From contig JARUKX010000032.1 in NCBI GenBank assembly GCA_029688825.1, forward strand, positions 1-45,706: 45,706 nucleotides of DNA, in the 5' to 3' direction. Under the pieces are notes generated by a model. That model ran no database searches. It saw only the letters and a list, made by a program, of their open reading frames with translations, and had not been told where the DNA came from. Each line of letters opens with the position of its first letter. The first letter of the stretch is position 1. The position numbers and the translations under genes are program-made. Source of the stretch: Haloarculaceae archaeon H-GB1-1. GTDB taxonomy: Archaea > Halobacteriota > Halobacteria > Halobacteriales > Haloarculaceae. Of this stretch, positions 8,018-16,654 are shown piece by piece.

Positions 8018-8854
8018 TCAGGACAGAACAGCCCGGATCGCGAACAGCGCGTTCTCCTTGCGCTCGCGGACGCGCCGGTAGAAATACGAGAACCACTTGT
8101 CGCCGTAGGGGACGTACTGCCAGGTGCGATACCCGTCGCGTGCGAGGTCGCGCTGGGCGTCTTCGCGGACGCCCATGAGCATCTGGACCTCGAAGTCGGT
8201 GCCGTACTCGTCGTGAAGCTGCTTCGCGTGGGCGATCATCGCGGGGTCGTGGCTCCCGACGGCGATGCCGTCGTCGAAGGTCTGGAACATCTCTTCCAGG
8301 AGGTCCTTGTAGATCTCCGTCACGCGGGCGCGGTCACGATATGCGATGGACTTCGGCGGTGCGTAGGCACCTTTGACGAGTCGCACCTTCCCGGGGAGGT
8401 CGGCGAGGCGTTCGAGGTCCTCTGGGGTGCGTTTGAGGTTCGCCTGGACGCAGACGCCCACGTTGCCGTCGGTTTCGAGGGTCAGCTTCTCGAAGGCGTC
8501 GAGGGTCACGTCGGTCGTGTCGTGGTCCTCCATGTCGACCCACGTGAAGATGCCGTGCTCGTCCGCGGCGGTGACGATTCGTTCGAGGTTCTCGACGAAG
8601 ACTTCGTCACCGACGTCCAGCCCTATCTGTGAGGGCTTGACCGAGATGCAGCAGTCGAGGTCCGACTCCGCGATGGCGTCGACGAGCGATACGTATTCGT
8701 CGGCGTCCTCGTCGGCCGGTGGTCGTTTGCTGTAGTGTTCGCCGAGCAGGTTCAGGATGCCGCCGACGTCGTCTTCGTTCAGGTCAGCGACGTGATCCAG
8801 CGCTCGCGGACCGGTCGTTCCGGCGACGAAGTTCCGGGCGATGGGAGGAATCAT
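8018..8854 (-). CDS. Proline dehydrogenase (monofunctional)
   Basis: This FAD-dependent proline dehydrogenase makes 1-pyrroline-5-carboxylate and passes electrons to the quinone pool. The 278-aa TIM-barrel protein has the family markers VRLVKGAY (substrate-contacting lysine), QMLMGV, and the C-terminal YVPYGDKWFSYFYRRVRERK, whose paired arginines hold the proline carboxylate. The ATG at 8854 (MIPPIARNFVAG) is chosen over a TTG at 8899, which would add 15 residues unlike the family. The racemase/epimerase gene ends 70 bp upstream on the same strand, so the two probably form an operon. It converges with the HTH regulator gene. Region 7836-8017 shows nothing else. Confidence 0.95.
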   Translation of the reverse strand: MIPPIARNFVAGTTGPRALDHVADLNEDDVGGILNLLGEHYSKRPPADEDADEYVSLVDAIAESDLDCCISVKPSQIGLDVGDEVFVENLERIVTAADEHGIFTWVDMEDHDTTDVTLDAFEKLTLETDGNVGVCVQANLKRTPEDLERLADLPGKVRLVKGAYAPPKSIAYRDRARVTEIYKDLLEEMFQTFDDGIAVGSHDPAMIAHAKQLHDEYGTDFEVQMLMGVREDAQRDLARDGYRTWQYVPYGDKWFSYFYRRVRERKENALFAIRAVLS

Positions 8855-8877
8855 ACCACGAGCGTCGTCGTATCGGG

Positions 8878-8908
8878 GTGTAATCCCACCCCCTACCAAA
8901 GGTTACAC
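8878..8908. repeat. Inverted repeat before the proline dehydrogenase gene
   Basis: GTGTAA (8878-8883) and TTACAC (8903-8908) flank a 19-bp pyrimidine-rich spacer, just before the proline dehydrogenase ATG and after the racemase stop. It could be an operator or an mRNA hairpin between the two genes; a chance occurrence is possible. Confidence 0.3.
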
Positions 8909-8924
8909 AGGAATGTGGACGAAA

Positions 8925-9893
8925 TCAACGCACGGTGAAGCCCGCGAGATCGTCGGTCGGTCGTCGATAGAAGGTGTGCTCGCCGGTGACGTGCGCGCTC
9001 CCTGTGATCTCCGGTCGGGTGACCCACACGCCGTCGCGCTCGGTCGCGTCGAGCAGGCGGCCCTCGAAGGTCGTGCCGATCGGTCCCTCGGAGAGATACG
9101 CCTCGTCCACGTCGAGTGCGCCGAGGTGGTGGAGGTAGGTCATCTTCGCACAGGTGCCGGTCCCGCAGGGCGAGCGGTCGACGGAGCCGTCCGCGAACAC
9201 GACGACGGACCGGTGGCCGCCGTCCTCGTAGAACTCGACGCCGTCGACGGTCATCGCCTCACCGGTCATCGGATTCCGGGGACTCGCCTCGTTGACCGAC
9301 GCCCGGAGGTCGAGCCCCGCGTCGACGAACGCGGAGATCGGCGTCTCGTCGAAGCTCCCGCCGATGGCGGCGGCGTCGACCAGCGCGAATCGGTTGCCCG
9401 CGTAGACGACGTCCGCGCGCACGGTGTAACCCCCGAAGTCGACGCGGACGGTGTCACACTGGTACGAGGAGACGTTCTCGAAGGTGACGCTCGTAACTCG
9501 GTCGCCGTCCCACTCGAGGGCGGCGTCGACCAGCCCAGCCGGGGTCTCGACGGTCAGCGACGACTGTCGCTCGATGCGACCGGATTCGCTGAGCGCGGTC
9601 ACGACCCCGATGAGCGCGTGTCCGCACATGTCGAGATAGCCGTCGGTGTCCATGAAGAACACCCCGAGGTCTGCATCGTCCGTCTCGACGGGTACCGCAC
9701 CGAACATGTCGTCGTGCCCGCGCGGCTCGCGCATGAGGAACTCCCGCAGCTGGTCGTGTGCGTCGGCGAAGTGGTCGCGCGCCTCGGCCACGCTGGTGCC
9801 GATGAGTGCCGTCTCGTCGATGCCATCGACGACGATTCGCGTCGGTTCCCCCGCCGTGTGCGTGTCGATGGTCCGGATCGCGTCCTGTTGCAT
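8925..9893 (-). CDS. Proline racemase / 4-hydroxyproline 2-epimerase family protein
   Basis: This PLP-independent enzyme inverts the alpha carbon of proline or hydroxyproline using two cysteines. The 322-aa protein has both: C90 in DMCGHALIG and C243 in SPCGTGT. Both are present in racemases and epimerases, whereas trans-3-hydroxyproline dehydratases usually lack one, so epimerase/racemase is favoured. Neither motif tells proline from hydroxyproline. The ATG at 9893 (MQQDAIRTIDTHTAGEP) follows a GAGG about 8 nt away; an in-frame ATG at 9920 is the alternative. A TATA-like GTTTTTAAGC (minus) lies near 9936-9945. It is followed by proline dehydrogenase and divergent from a Liv-type importer, suggesting uptake, epimerisation and oxidation of a proline-like compound. 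Confidence 0.92.
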   Translation of the reverse strand: MQQDAIRTIDTHTAGEPTRIVVDGIDETALIGTSVAEARDHFADAHDQLREFLMREPRGHDDMFGAVPVETDDADLGVFFMDTDGYLDMCGHALIGVVTALSESGRIERQSSLTVETPAGLVDAALEWDGDRVTSVTFENVSSYQCDTVRVDFGGYTVRADVVYAGNRFALVDAAAIGGSFDETPISAFVDAGLDLRASVNEASPRNPMTGEAMTVDGVEFYEDGGHRSVVVFADGSVDRSPCGTGTCAKMTYLHHLGALDVDEAYLSEGPIGTTFEGRLLDATERDGVWVTRPEITGSAHVTGEHTFYRRPTDDLAGFTVR

Positions 9894-9935
9894 TCCTGGT
9901 CCTCTGGAAGTGACTGACATGCCTTCGTGCCCGTA

Positions 9936-9945
9936 GCTTAAAAAC
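9936..9945 (-). promoter_or_regulatory. TATA-like element of the racemase gene
   Basis: Minus-strand GTTTTTAAGC lies about 45-50 bp before the ATG at 9893, implying a short leader of about 20 nt that includes a GAGG motif. Confidence 0.45.
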
Positions 9946-9986
9946 ACCGCCGCCCATGTACGGCCGTCGGCACGAACCCGAGCGCG

Positions 9987-10002
9987 CCCGACCATGGGCG
10001 GC
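9987..10002. promoter_or_regulatory. Operator-like palindrome, site 3
   Basis: This site matches CCCGACCATGGTCGGG at 14 of 16 positions (CCCGACCATGGGCGG at 9987-10001). It lies between the divergent racemase and livK-type genes, about 45-60 bp before the transporter ATG. With sites 1 and 2 it suggests common control of catabolism and transport (inference). Confidence 0.5.
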
Positions 10003-10045
10003 GATATGACTATTCGAGTTCTCAGGCTAGCACCGTCGAAGCACC

Positions 10046-11350
10046 ATGGAAAAACGTGACATTCGCAGGCGTGACGTACTCAGGGCGACCGGAGCGGCCG
10101 GTCTGATCGGATTGGCAGGATGTTCTGGTGGGGACACGACGAACGACGGTGGCGATTCCAGCGGAGACTCCGGTGGGGACTCCGGTGGCGAGACGACCGA
10201 GTCGAGCAGTGGGGGAGACGGCGGACAGTCCGTCTTCAAGGTCGGGATGGCTGACTCCCTCTCGGGGTCGCTCTCGACGTTCGGACAGCGGAACCAGCGC
10301 GGGAAGAAGATCGCGCTCGAAGCGGTCAACGAGGTCGGCGTCAAGGGCGGCGAACTGGAGATCCTGACCGAGGACACGCAGAGTACCAGCCAGGGCGGCG
10401 TCAGCGCGGCGCAGAAGCTGGTCAATCAGGACCAGGTCCCGCTGCTCATCGGCGCGGTCGGCAGCGGCGTCAGTATCGCCATCCACAAGTCCGTCACCCA
10501 GAACACGGACGTCGTTCAGATCAGCCAGAACTCGACGAGCCCGCAACTGACCCAGTATCCGGACCTGCTCCGGATGTCGCCGACGGGTCGGACGCAGTCG
10601 ACCGCACTCGCGGACCTCATCTCCGGGGACGGTCACGACAGCGTGGCCATCTCGTGGATCAACAACGACTACGGCCAGGGTATCGCCGAGGCGTTCGTGG
10701 AGGCCTACGACGGCGAAGTCGCCTACAACAACCCCCACGACCAGGGGAAGGCGTCCTACAGCAACGTCATCACGTCGATGGCGGACTCCGGCGCTGACGC
10801 GTGGCTGTTCGTCACCTACCAGCCCGAGTTCTCGACGATGTCTCAGGAGGCGTTCGACAAGGGCTACACCGAGGAGGCGCAGTGGTACGGCGGGGACAGC
10901 GTGAAGGGGCCGAAAGTCCTCAACAACGCCCCCGAGGGGAGCCTCGACGGCATGAAGGTCGTCGCGCCGAGCGCGGCACTCAACCAGGACAACTACAAGG
11001 AGTTCGCCAGCACGTTCGAGGAGCGTCACGGGAGCGCCCCGACGGCGTGGTCTGCGTACGCCTACGACGCGGTCATCACCACGGCGCTGGCCGTTCAGGC
11101 CGCAGACGAGTTCACCGGCGCGGCGCTGAAGGAGGTCGTCCGCGACGTGACCCGTCCGGAGGGCGAGAAGGTCACGTCCTACGCGGACGCGCACGAGATC
11201 CTCGCGAACGGTGGCAGCCCGAGCGACGTCAACTACGAGGGCGTCAGCGGACCCATCGACCTCGACGAGAACGGTGACCCGAAGGGCTTTCTGCAGGTCT
11301 TCACCGTGTCGGATCACGCGTACGAATCGACCGGCTTCGTCTCCAGCTGA
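10046..11350 (+). CDS. livK: Liv-type ABC transporter substrate-binding lipoprotein
   Basis: This 434-aa type I periplasmic-binding protein of the branched-chain amino acid family starts with a Tat signal (RRRDVL, residues 7-12). A short hydrophobic stretch and the lipobox LAGC follow, with the lipid-bearing cysteine at position 26. A Gly/Ser/Asp-rich linker to about residue 60 is typical of haloarchaeal surface lipoproteins. The mature part has FKVGMADSLSGSLSTFG and LIGAVGSGVSIAIHK. It heads the operon livK-H-M-G-F. The adjacent racemase and proline dehydrogenase genes suggest a proline-type ligand rather than Leu/Ile/Val, but this is inference. Confidence 0.94.
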   Translation: MEKRDIRRRDVLRATGAAGLIGLAGCSGGDTTNDGGDSSGDSGGDSGGETTESSSGGDGGQSVFKVGMADSLSGSLSTFGQRNQRGKKIALEAVNEVGVKGGELEILTEDTQSTSQGGVSAAQKLVNQDQVPLLIGAVGSGVSIAIHKSVTQNTDVVQISQNSTSPQLTQYPDLLRMSPTGRTQSTALADLISGDGHDSVAISWINNDYGQGIAEAFVEAYDGEVAYNNPHDQGKASYSNVITSMADSGADAWLFVTYQPEFSTMSQEAFDKGYTEEAQWYGGDSVKGPKVLNNAPEGSLDGMKVVAPSAALNQDNYKEFASTFEERHGSAPTAWSAYAYDAVITTALAVQAADEFTGAALKEVVRDVTRPEGEKVTSYADAHEILANGGSPSDVNYEGVSGPIDLDENGDPKGFLQVFTVSDHAYESTGFVSS

Positions 11351-11373
11351 GCCGGTTTTCACCTGATTTAGCT

Positions 11374-12291
11374 ATGGCATCGATATTGCAGTTCATCGCG
11401 AACGGGCTGGTGTTCAGTAGCATCATCGTGCTGGGGAGCATCGGCCTCTCGCTCGTCTATAGTATCGCCGACTTCGCCAACTTCGCACACGGCGACACCA
11501 TGACCATCGGTGCGTACGGCGCGCTGGTGACGTTCGGACTCGTCGGCGGCGTGGGTGGGACGTTCCTCGGGTTACCGCTGGGGTTCTATATCGCACTCGT
11601 CGTCGGGATGGGACTCGCAGCCGTGGTCGCCGTGATCACGCACGTGTTCGTCTACCGGCCGCTCTCGACGACGTCCATCGGGCTGCTCATCACCAGCATC
11701 GGTGTGGCGTTCGTCTACCGCGCGGGCCTCCAGGCCATCTTCGGGACCGACTTCCGAAACTACGACGTGCCTCGGAGCGGCCCGCTGCCGTTCATCCAGG
11801 ATTCGCTGGGCATCGCAGTGACTGCCCGCGGACTGGCCATCGTCGTGCTGGCGGCCATCCTGGTCGCCGGGACGCACGCGCTGTTGCAGTACACGACGTT
11901 GGGCCGGAAGATGCGCGCGATGGCGGACAATCCCGACCTCGCGCGGGTCAGCGGTATCCGGACCAAGCGGGTCATCCTGGCGACGTGGGTCATCGGAAGC
12001 GCGCTGGCGGCGGCCGGGGGCGTCTTCCTCGGCCTGTTCAGCCAGATCGACCCCCGAATCGGGTTCGACCTGCTGCTCATCATCTTCGCGGCCGTCATCC
12101 TCGGCGGCATCGGCTCCGTCTACGGGGCCATGCTCGGGGGATTCCTCATCGGTATGATTCACGAACTCACACCACTGCTCAAGGACGTGGGCATTCCGAT
12201 CGGCATCCAGTACGCACCGGCGGTCGCGTTCGTCATCATGGTCGTCGTTCTGCTCGCACGACCGCGGGGAATCGCGGGTGAGTTGACGTGA
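11374..12291 (+). CDS. livH: Liv-type ABC transporter permease (LivH)
   Basis: This inner permease subunit has 305 aa and about eight hydrophobic helices. Family features are the N-terminal GSIGLSLVYSIADFANFAHGD and, near the end, FAAVILGGIGSVYGAMLGG, the loop that contacts the ATPases. It starts 23 bp after livK and its stop overlaps the livM start by 4 bp, showing translational coupling. The membrane partner is LivM. Confidence 0.95.
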   Translation: MASILQFIANGLVFSSIIVLGSIGLSLVYSIADFANFAHGDTMTIGAYGALVTFGLVGGVGGTFLGLPLGFYIALVVGMGLAAVVAVITHVFVYRPLSTTSIGLLITSIGVAFVYRAGLQAIFGTDFRNYDVPRSGPLPFIQDSLGIAVTARGLAIVVLAAILVAGTHALLQYTTLGRKMRAMADNPDLARVSGIRTKRVILATWVIGSALAAAGGVFLGLFSQIDPRIGFDLLLIIFAAVILGGIGSVYGAMLGGFLIGMIHELTPLLKDVGIPIGIQYAPAVAFVIMVVVLLARPRGIAGELT

Positions 12292-13409
12292 GCACCGCGT
12301 CGCTCACCGACCGAATCGGGTCCTTCTCCCGGGGCGAGCAAGTCGCCACGGCGGGGGTCGGCCTCCTCGCTGCGGTGCTTCTCGTCGGCGTCGTCGTGGG
12401 CTGGATCACGGTCACGTATCTGCTGTATCTCGTGGCGCTCGCGGGGATGTACGTCCTGCTGTCGATGGGCCTGAACGTGCAGTGGGGCTACGGCGGCCTC
12501 ATCAACTTCAGCGTCGCCGCCTTCTTCGGCGTCGGCGCGTACGGCTCTGCGTTGTTGACCGCCGACTCATCGCCCGTCGCGGGTGGATTCAGTCCGGTGG
12601 TCGGACTGGTCGCCGGGCTCCTGGTCGCGGCCGTGCTGGCGGTCATCATCGGCATCCCGACGCTCCAGCTTCGGGACGACTACCTCGCCATCGCGTCGCT
12701 CGGCCTGGCGGAGGTCGTCCGCATGATCGTGCTGAACGAACGCGAGATCACGGCGGGCAGCGCCGGACTGACCGGCATCCCGCTGTTCTTCGCGGACTGG
12801 CCGGTCCTCGGCTCACTGGAGTACCCGTTCGTGCTCTACGTCGGCGACACGGCGCTGTTCACGATGGAGCGGTCGCTGCTCATCGCCGAGCTGAACGTCC
12901 TGCTCGTCGTCGTGTTCATCGCCGTCGTCTACCTGTTCCTGCGGCGCATCCACCTGTCTCCGTGGGGCCGGGTGCTGCGGACCATCCGCACCGACGAGGA
13001 CCTCGCGAAGTCGCTCGGCAAGGACACCTACCGGTTCAAGATGCAGGCGTTCGTCATCGGGAGCGTCATCATGGCGCTCGCCGGCGTGTTCTACACCCAT
13101 CTCGTCCTCTACCTGAACCCGCAGGATCTCGCGCCGGTCCTGACGTTCTACGTCTGGATCGCCGTCATCCTCGGTGGCTCCGGGAGCGACCGCGGGGCCA
13201 TCTTCGGGGGGTTCACCATCATCGCACTCCAGCAAGGGACGCGGTTCCTCAACGCCGCGGGGACGATTCCGGTCGATCCGGCCGCACTTCGGCTGATGAT
13301 CGTCGGCGTGCTCATCATCGCCATCGTCCGCGTGCGCCAGGAGGGAATCCTGCCGCCGGAGAAGGAACTCATCTGGCCCGGCTCCACGGAGGGGTCCGCC
13401 GATGAGTAA
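12288..13409 (+). CDS. livM: Liv-type ABC transporter permease (LivM)
   Basis: The second permease is 373 aa with about nine hydrophobic segments. It carries the family motif NVQWGYGGLINFSVAAFFGVG in the first half and VILGGSGSDRGAIFGGF near the C-terminus. The start is GTG at 12288, in a GTGA overlap with the livH stop. Its last 8 bases overlap livG. Confidence 0.95.
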   Translation: MSTASLTDRIGSFSRGEQVATAGVGLLAAVLLVGVVVGWITVTYLLYLVALAGMYVLLSMGLNVQWGYGGLINFSVAAFFGVGAYGSALLTADSSPVAGGFSPVVGLVAGLLVAAVLAVIIGIPTLQLRDDYLAIASLGLAEVVRMIVLNEREITAGSAGLTGIPLFFADWPVLGSLEYPFVLYVGDTALFTMERSLLIAELNVLLVVVFIAVVYLFLRRIHLSPWGRVLRTIRTDEDLAKSLGKDTYRFKMQAFVIGSVIMALAGVFYTHLVLYLNPQDLAPVLTFYVWIAVILGGSGSDRGAIFGGFTIIALQQGTRFLNAAGTIPVDPAALRLMIVGVLIIAIVRVRQEGILPPEKELIWPGSTEGSADE

Positions 13410-14202
13410 CGTCACGCAGGGCGCGGTGCTCGGCAAGGACGACCCCGTCCTCCGGACGGACGGGCTGAAGAAGTCCTTCGGCGGGCTGACCGCGACCGAC
13501 GACGTCTCCTTCGAGGTCGAACGCGGCACCATCACGGGCCTCATCGGCCCGAACGGTGCGGGCAAGTCCACGCTGTTCAATCTCGTCTCGGGCTTCTACG
13601 AGCCCGACGAGGGGAGCGTGTCGGTCAACGGAACGGACGTGACCGACCACGAGCCCCACGAGATCGTCGGCGAGGGCATGGTGCGCACGTTCCAGACGCC
13701 GCGCAAGCCCGAGGGGATGAGCGTGCGGGAGGCGATGCTGGTCGGGCCGCAGGGCCAGACCGGCGAGTCCATCTTGCCGCTGTTCACCTCGTCGTCGACG
13801 GTTCGACGGGAGGAGCGACAGTCGCTGGAGCGGGCCGAGGAGATGCTCGAACGCTTCGAGATAGCCGACCTCGCCACGCAGTCGGCGACCGACCTCTCCG
13901 GGGGACAGATGAAGCTCGTCGAACTCGCACGAGCGATGATGTCCGACCCGGACCTGCTGTTGCTCGACGAGCCCGTCGCGGGGGTCAACCCCGTGCTGGC
14001 ACAGAAGCTGGCGGGCTTCATCGAGGAACTCCACGCGGAAGGACAGTCCTTCCTCATCATCGAACACGACATGAGCTTCATCATGCGGCTGGCCGACCCC
14101 ATCATCGTCCTCAATCAGGGCAGCGTCCTCGTCGAAGGACCGCCGGACGCGGTGCGTTCCGACGACAGAGTCGTCGACGCGTACCTCGGGGGGCCGGCAT
14201 GA
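13402..14202 (+). CDS. livG: Liv-type ABC transporter ATPase (LivG)
   Basis: This cytoplasmic ATPase of 266 aa has Walker A GPNGAGKST at residues 49-57, signature LSGGQMK, Walker B LLLLDEPVAG, and the switch histidine in IIEHDM. The C-terminal VDAYLGG is typical of LivG. It overlaps livM by 8 bp and livF by 4 bp (ATGA). Confidence 0.96.
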   Translation: MSNVTQGAVLGKDDPVLRTDGLKKSFGGLTATDDVSFEVERGTITGLIGPNGAGKSTLFNLVSGFYEPDEGSVSVNGTDVTDHEPHEIVGEGMVRTFQTPRKPEGMSVREAMLVGPQGQTGESILPLFTSSSTVRREERQSLERAEEMLERFEIADLATQSATDLSGGQMKLVELARAMMSDPDLLLLDEPVAGVNPVLAQKLAGFIEELHAEGQSFLIIEHDMSFIMRLADPIIVLNQGSVLVEGPPDAVRSDDRVVDAYLGGPA

Positions 14203-14918
14203 GCCGCGTCCTCGACGTCCAGAGCGTCGACAGCGGCTACGGCGACGTGCAGGTGCTCGACGACCTGTCGCTGCACCTCGACGAGGGGGAGATCGCCTGC
14301 CTCGTGGGACCGAACGGCGCGGGCAAGTCCACCGTCCTCAAGACGGTGTTCGGCATGCTGGAGCCGTGGACCGGCTCCGTGATGCTCGGCGGCCGCAACA
14401 TCGGGGGCATGGCTCCCGAGGAGATCGTCCGCATCGGCGTCGGTTACGTGCCACAGACCGAGAACGTCTTCGGCTCGCTCACCATCGACGAGAACCTGCG
14501 GATGGGCGGGGTCGCGCGCGGTGACGACCTCGACCCGGTCATCGAGGAACTGTACGACCGCTTCCCCATCCTGACCGAGAAGAAGAAGGCGAAAGCCCGC
14601 ACCCTCTCGGGCGGGCAGCGGCAGGTGCTCGCGTTCGCACGCGCGCTCGTGATGGAGCCCGACGTGTTGCTCATCGACGAGCCGAGCGCGGGGCTCGCAC
14701 CGAACACCGCTGCGGAGGTGTTCGAGGACGTCCAGACCGTGAACGAACTGGGGACGTCCATCCTGATGGTCGAGCAGAACGCCCGCGAAGGGCTGGGCAT
14801 CTCCGACCGCGGCTACGTCCTCGACCAGGGGACCGTCGAGTTCGAGGGGGACGCCGACTCCCTGCTCGACGACCCGGAGGTCTCCGAACTGTACCTCGGC
14901 GGTGGCACGCGGCACTAG
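14199..14918 (+). CDS. livF: Liv-type ABC transporter ATPase (LivF)
   Basis: The second ATPase is 239 aa with Walker A GPNGAGKST (residues 37-45), signature LSGGQRQ, Walker B LLIDEPSAGLAP and a LMVEQN switch region characteristic of LivF. It is the last gene of the transporter operon. The next gene, a kinase, starts 147 bp downstream after its own promoter-like AT-rich patch. Confidence 0.96.
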   Translation: MSRVLDVQSVDSGYGDVQVLDDLSLHLDEGEIACLVGPNGAGKSTVLKTVFGMLEPWTGSVMLGGRNIGGMAPEEIVRIGVGYVPQTENVFGSLTIDENLRMGGVARGDDLDPVIEELYDRFPILTEKKKAKARTLSGGQRQVLAFARALVMEPDVLLIDEPSAGLAPNTAAEVFEDVQTVNELGTSILMVEQNAREGLGISDRGYVLDQGTVEFEGDADSLLDDPEVSELYLGGGTRH

Positions 14919-15065
14919 CGGCCCTCTCGCCCCGACCCGGGGTACTTCTACGGTGACCGACGATGGCGTCGTGGTTGTGGTTCGATGCCATGGGAGAGTA
15001 CCACTCCCACTTATCAATCTTGAACAGCCTACGAACAGTAGCGCGACGCGCGACGGAACCAACCA

Positions 15066-16202
15066 ATGGAGAACTCCGACCGAGAGAACCGCGAATCCGA
15101 CCCCGTGCGCTCGTCGAACCGGAGCGAACACTTCGCTGCACTCTTCGAGAACGCGACGGATGCAATCGTGGCGCTTCGCCTCGTCGACGGCGAGTTCGTC
15201 GTCACCGACGTGAACCCGGCGTTCGAGGCGGTATTCGGATACGACCGTGCGGAGTTGCTCGGTGACAACGTCGACGAGTACATCATGCCGGACAGCGACG
15301 ACGACGCGGCACAGTCCATCGGCGACCGGATGAAAGACGGCGTGCAGGTCGAACGCGAGGTCCGCCGCAAGACGACCGACGGCGAGCGGGACTTTCTGGC
15401 CCGGACGGTCCCGTTGTCCCTCGACGGCGGCTGGACCGAAGGGTTCGTCATCTACACGGACATCTCCGAGCGGAAGGCCAAACAGCGTCAGCTGGAACGG
15501 TTCGCGGCGTTCGTCAGCCACGACCTCCGCAATCCGTTGCAGGTGGCGTTCGGCCGGCTCGACGCGGCGCTCGCCGCGCCGGCGGAGTCGACCGACCACA
15601 TCGAGACCGCGCTGTCTTCGCTCGACCGAATGAACGAACTCATCGACGGGTTACTGGCACTCACCCGGACCAACGCCGACGCGCTGACCGTGGAGTCGGT
15701 CCCGCTGGGCGTGGCCAGCAAGGTGGCGTGGGACCAGGTCGAGACCGGCTCGGCGACGCTGACGGAGACGACCGGCAAGCGGTCCATCCAGGCAGACGCC
15801 GCCCGGCTGGAACAGCTCCTGACGAACCTGTTCTGCAACGCCGTGGAACACGGTTCCACGAGCCCTCCGTCGCAGGCTCGGGAGGACGCCATCGAACACG
15901 GTTCGACCGCTGATGACGACGCGCTCCCGGACGTGACCGTCACCGTGGGCTTGCTCCACGACGACGCCGGTGGTGCGGCCCCCGTCGGCTTCTTCGTCGC
16001 AGACGACGGGCCGGGGATTCCCGAGTCCGACAGGGAGTCCATCTTCGAGGACGGCTATACGACGAGCGAGGATGGAACCGGGCTCGGCCTCTCCATCGTC
16101 GGCCAGATCGCCGACGCCCACGGTTGGAGCGTGGCGGCGACGGCGTCGGAATCTGGCGGCGCGCGCTTCGAGATTCGCGGCGTCGACGTCGACGAAGGGT
16201 AA
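15066..16202 (+). CDS. PAS-domain sensor histidine kinase
   Basis: This 378-aa soluble kinase has one PAS domain (about residues 22-135), a HisKA-type dimerisation region with the phosphorylated histidine H152 in FVSHDLRNP, and a C-terminal HATPase with GPGIPESDRESIFEDGY and DGTGLGLSIV. No transmembrane segment is present, so it senses an internal signal. There is no adjacent response regulator. A 16-residue insertion duplicates the AVEHGST segment at the N-box (15840-15908). The ATG at 15066 gives MENSDRENRES. Confidence 0.93.
   Translation: MENSDRENRESDPVRSSNRSEHFAALFENATDAIVALRLVDGEFVVTDVNPAFEAVFGYDRAELLGDNVDEYIMPDSDDDAAQSIGDRMKDGVQVEREVRRKTTDGERDFLARTVPLSLDGGWTEGFVIYTDISERKAKQRQLERFAAFVSHDLRNPLQVAFGRLDAALAAPAESTDHIETALSSLDRMNELIDGLLALTRTNADALTVESVPLGVASKVAWDQVETGSATLTETTGKRSIQADAARLEQLLTNLFCNAVEHGSTSPPSQAREDAIEHGSTADDDALPDVTVTVGLLHDDAGGAAPVGFFVADDGPGIPESDRESIFEDGYTTSEDGTGLGLSIVGQIADAHGWSVAATASESGGARFEIRGVDVDEG
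15840..15908 (+). repeat. 48-bp in-frame duplication/palindromic insert in the kinase ATPase domain
   Basis: Copy 1 (from 15840) encodes AVEHGST and copy 2 (from 15888) encodes AIEHGST, 48 bp apart. Copy 1 contains a 7-bp inverted repeat, GTGGAAC-acg-GTTCCAC. The spacer has a further stem, CGAGCC with GGCTCG. The insert lies in the loop after the conserved N-box asparagine. Confidence 0.6.
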
Positions 16203-16237
16203 CACCGATTAGCCGGGCTGGCGACGCTCCCGATACG

Positions 16238-16651
16238 ATGGCTCATCGACTCCCCGACGACGCCGCGACGTGGGCGATGGCGTGGCGCGACCGACTCGAC
16301 GACGACGATGCCTTCGCCGACGTTGCCGACGGCTTCGACGCCGAGTTCCTGTTCGAGATCCAGCCCGACGAGACCTACGACGGCGAGCCCGTCCGCTTCC
16401 TCGTCGTCTTCGACGACGGGTCGGTCCCCGACGCTCGCGGAGCCGACGGCGACACAGACTACGACTTCGCGCTGGCCGGCCCCTACGACGCGTGGAAGGC
16501 CCTCCTGACCGACGACCTCGGTATCGCCGAAGCGGTCATGGGCGGGCCGCTGGACGTCGACGGCAGCAAGCTCACGCTGATGAGCTACCGCGAGGCGTTC
16601 TCCCGGATGGTCGACGTGGCTCGGCGCGTCGACACCGAGTTCACGTACTGA
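16238..16651 (+). CDS. SCP2 sterol-transfer-like domain protein
   Basis: This 137-aa protein resembles the SCP2 lipid-binding fold. An N-terminal helix (AATWAMAWRDRLDDDD) is followed by strands FLFEIQPDETYDGEPVRFLVVFDDG, then ALAGPYDAWKALLTDDLGIAEAVMGGPLDVDG and a C-terminal helix. The ligand is unknown; binding of a hydrophobic molecule is inferred from the family. The ATG at 16238 lies 35 bp after the kinase stop, so the two may be cotranscribed. The reading frame continues with coding-like codons past its stop. Confidence 0.7.
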   Translation: MAHRLPDDAATWAMAWRDRLDDDDAFADVADGFDAEFLFEIQPDETYDGEPVRFLVVFDDGSVPDARGADGDTDYDFALAGPYDAWKALLTDDLGIAEAVMGGPLDVDGSKLTLMSYREAFSRMVDVARRVDTEFTY

Positions 16652-16654
16652 GAC

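Noticed and set aside
8855-8899. TTG start for proline dehydrogenase
   Set aside because: It adds a glycine-rich stretch unlike the family and crosses the inverted repeat. ATG at 8854 fits better.
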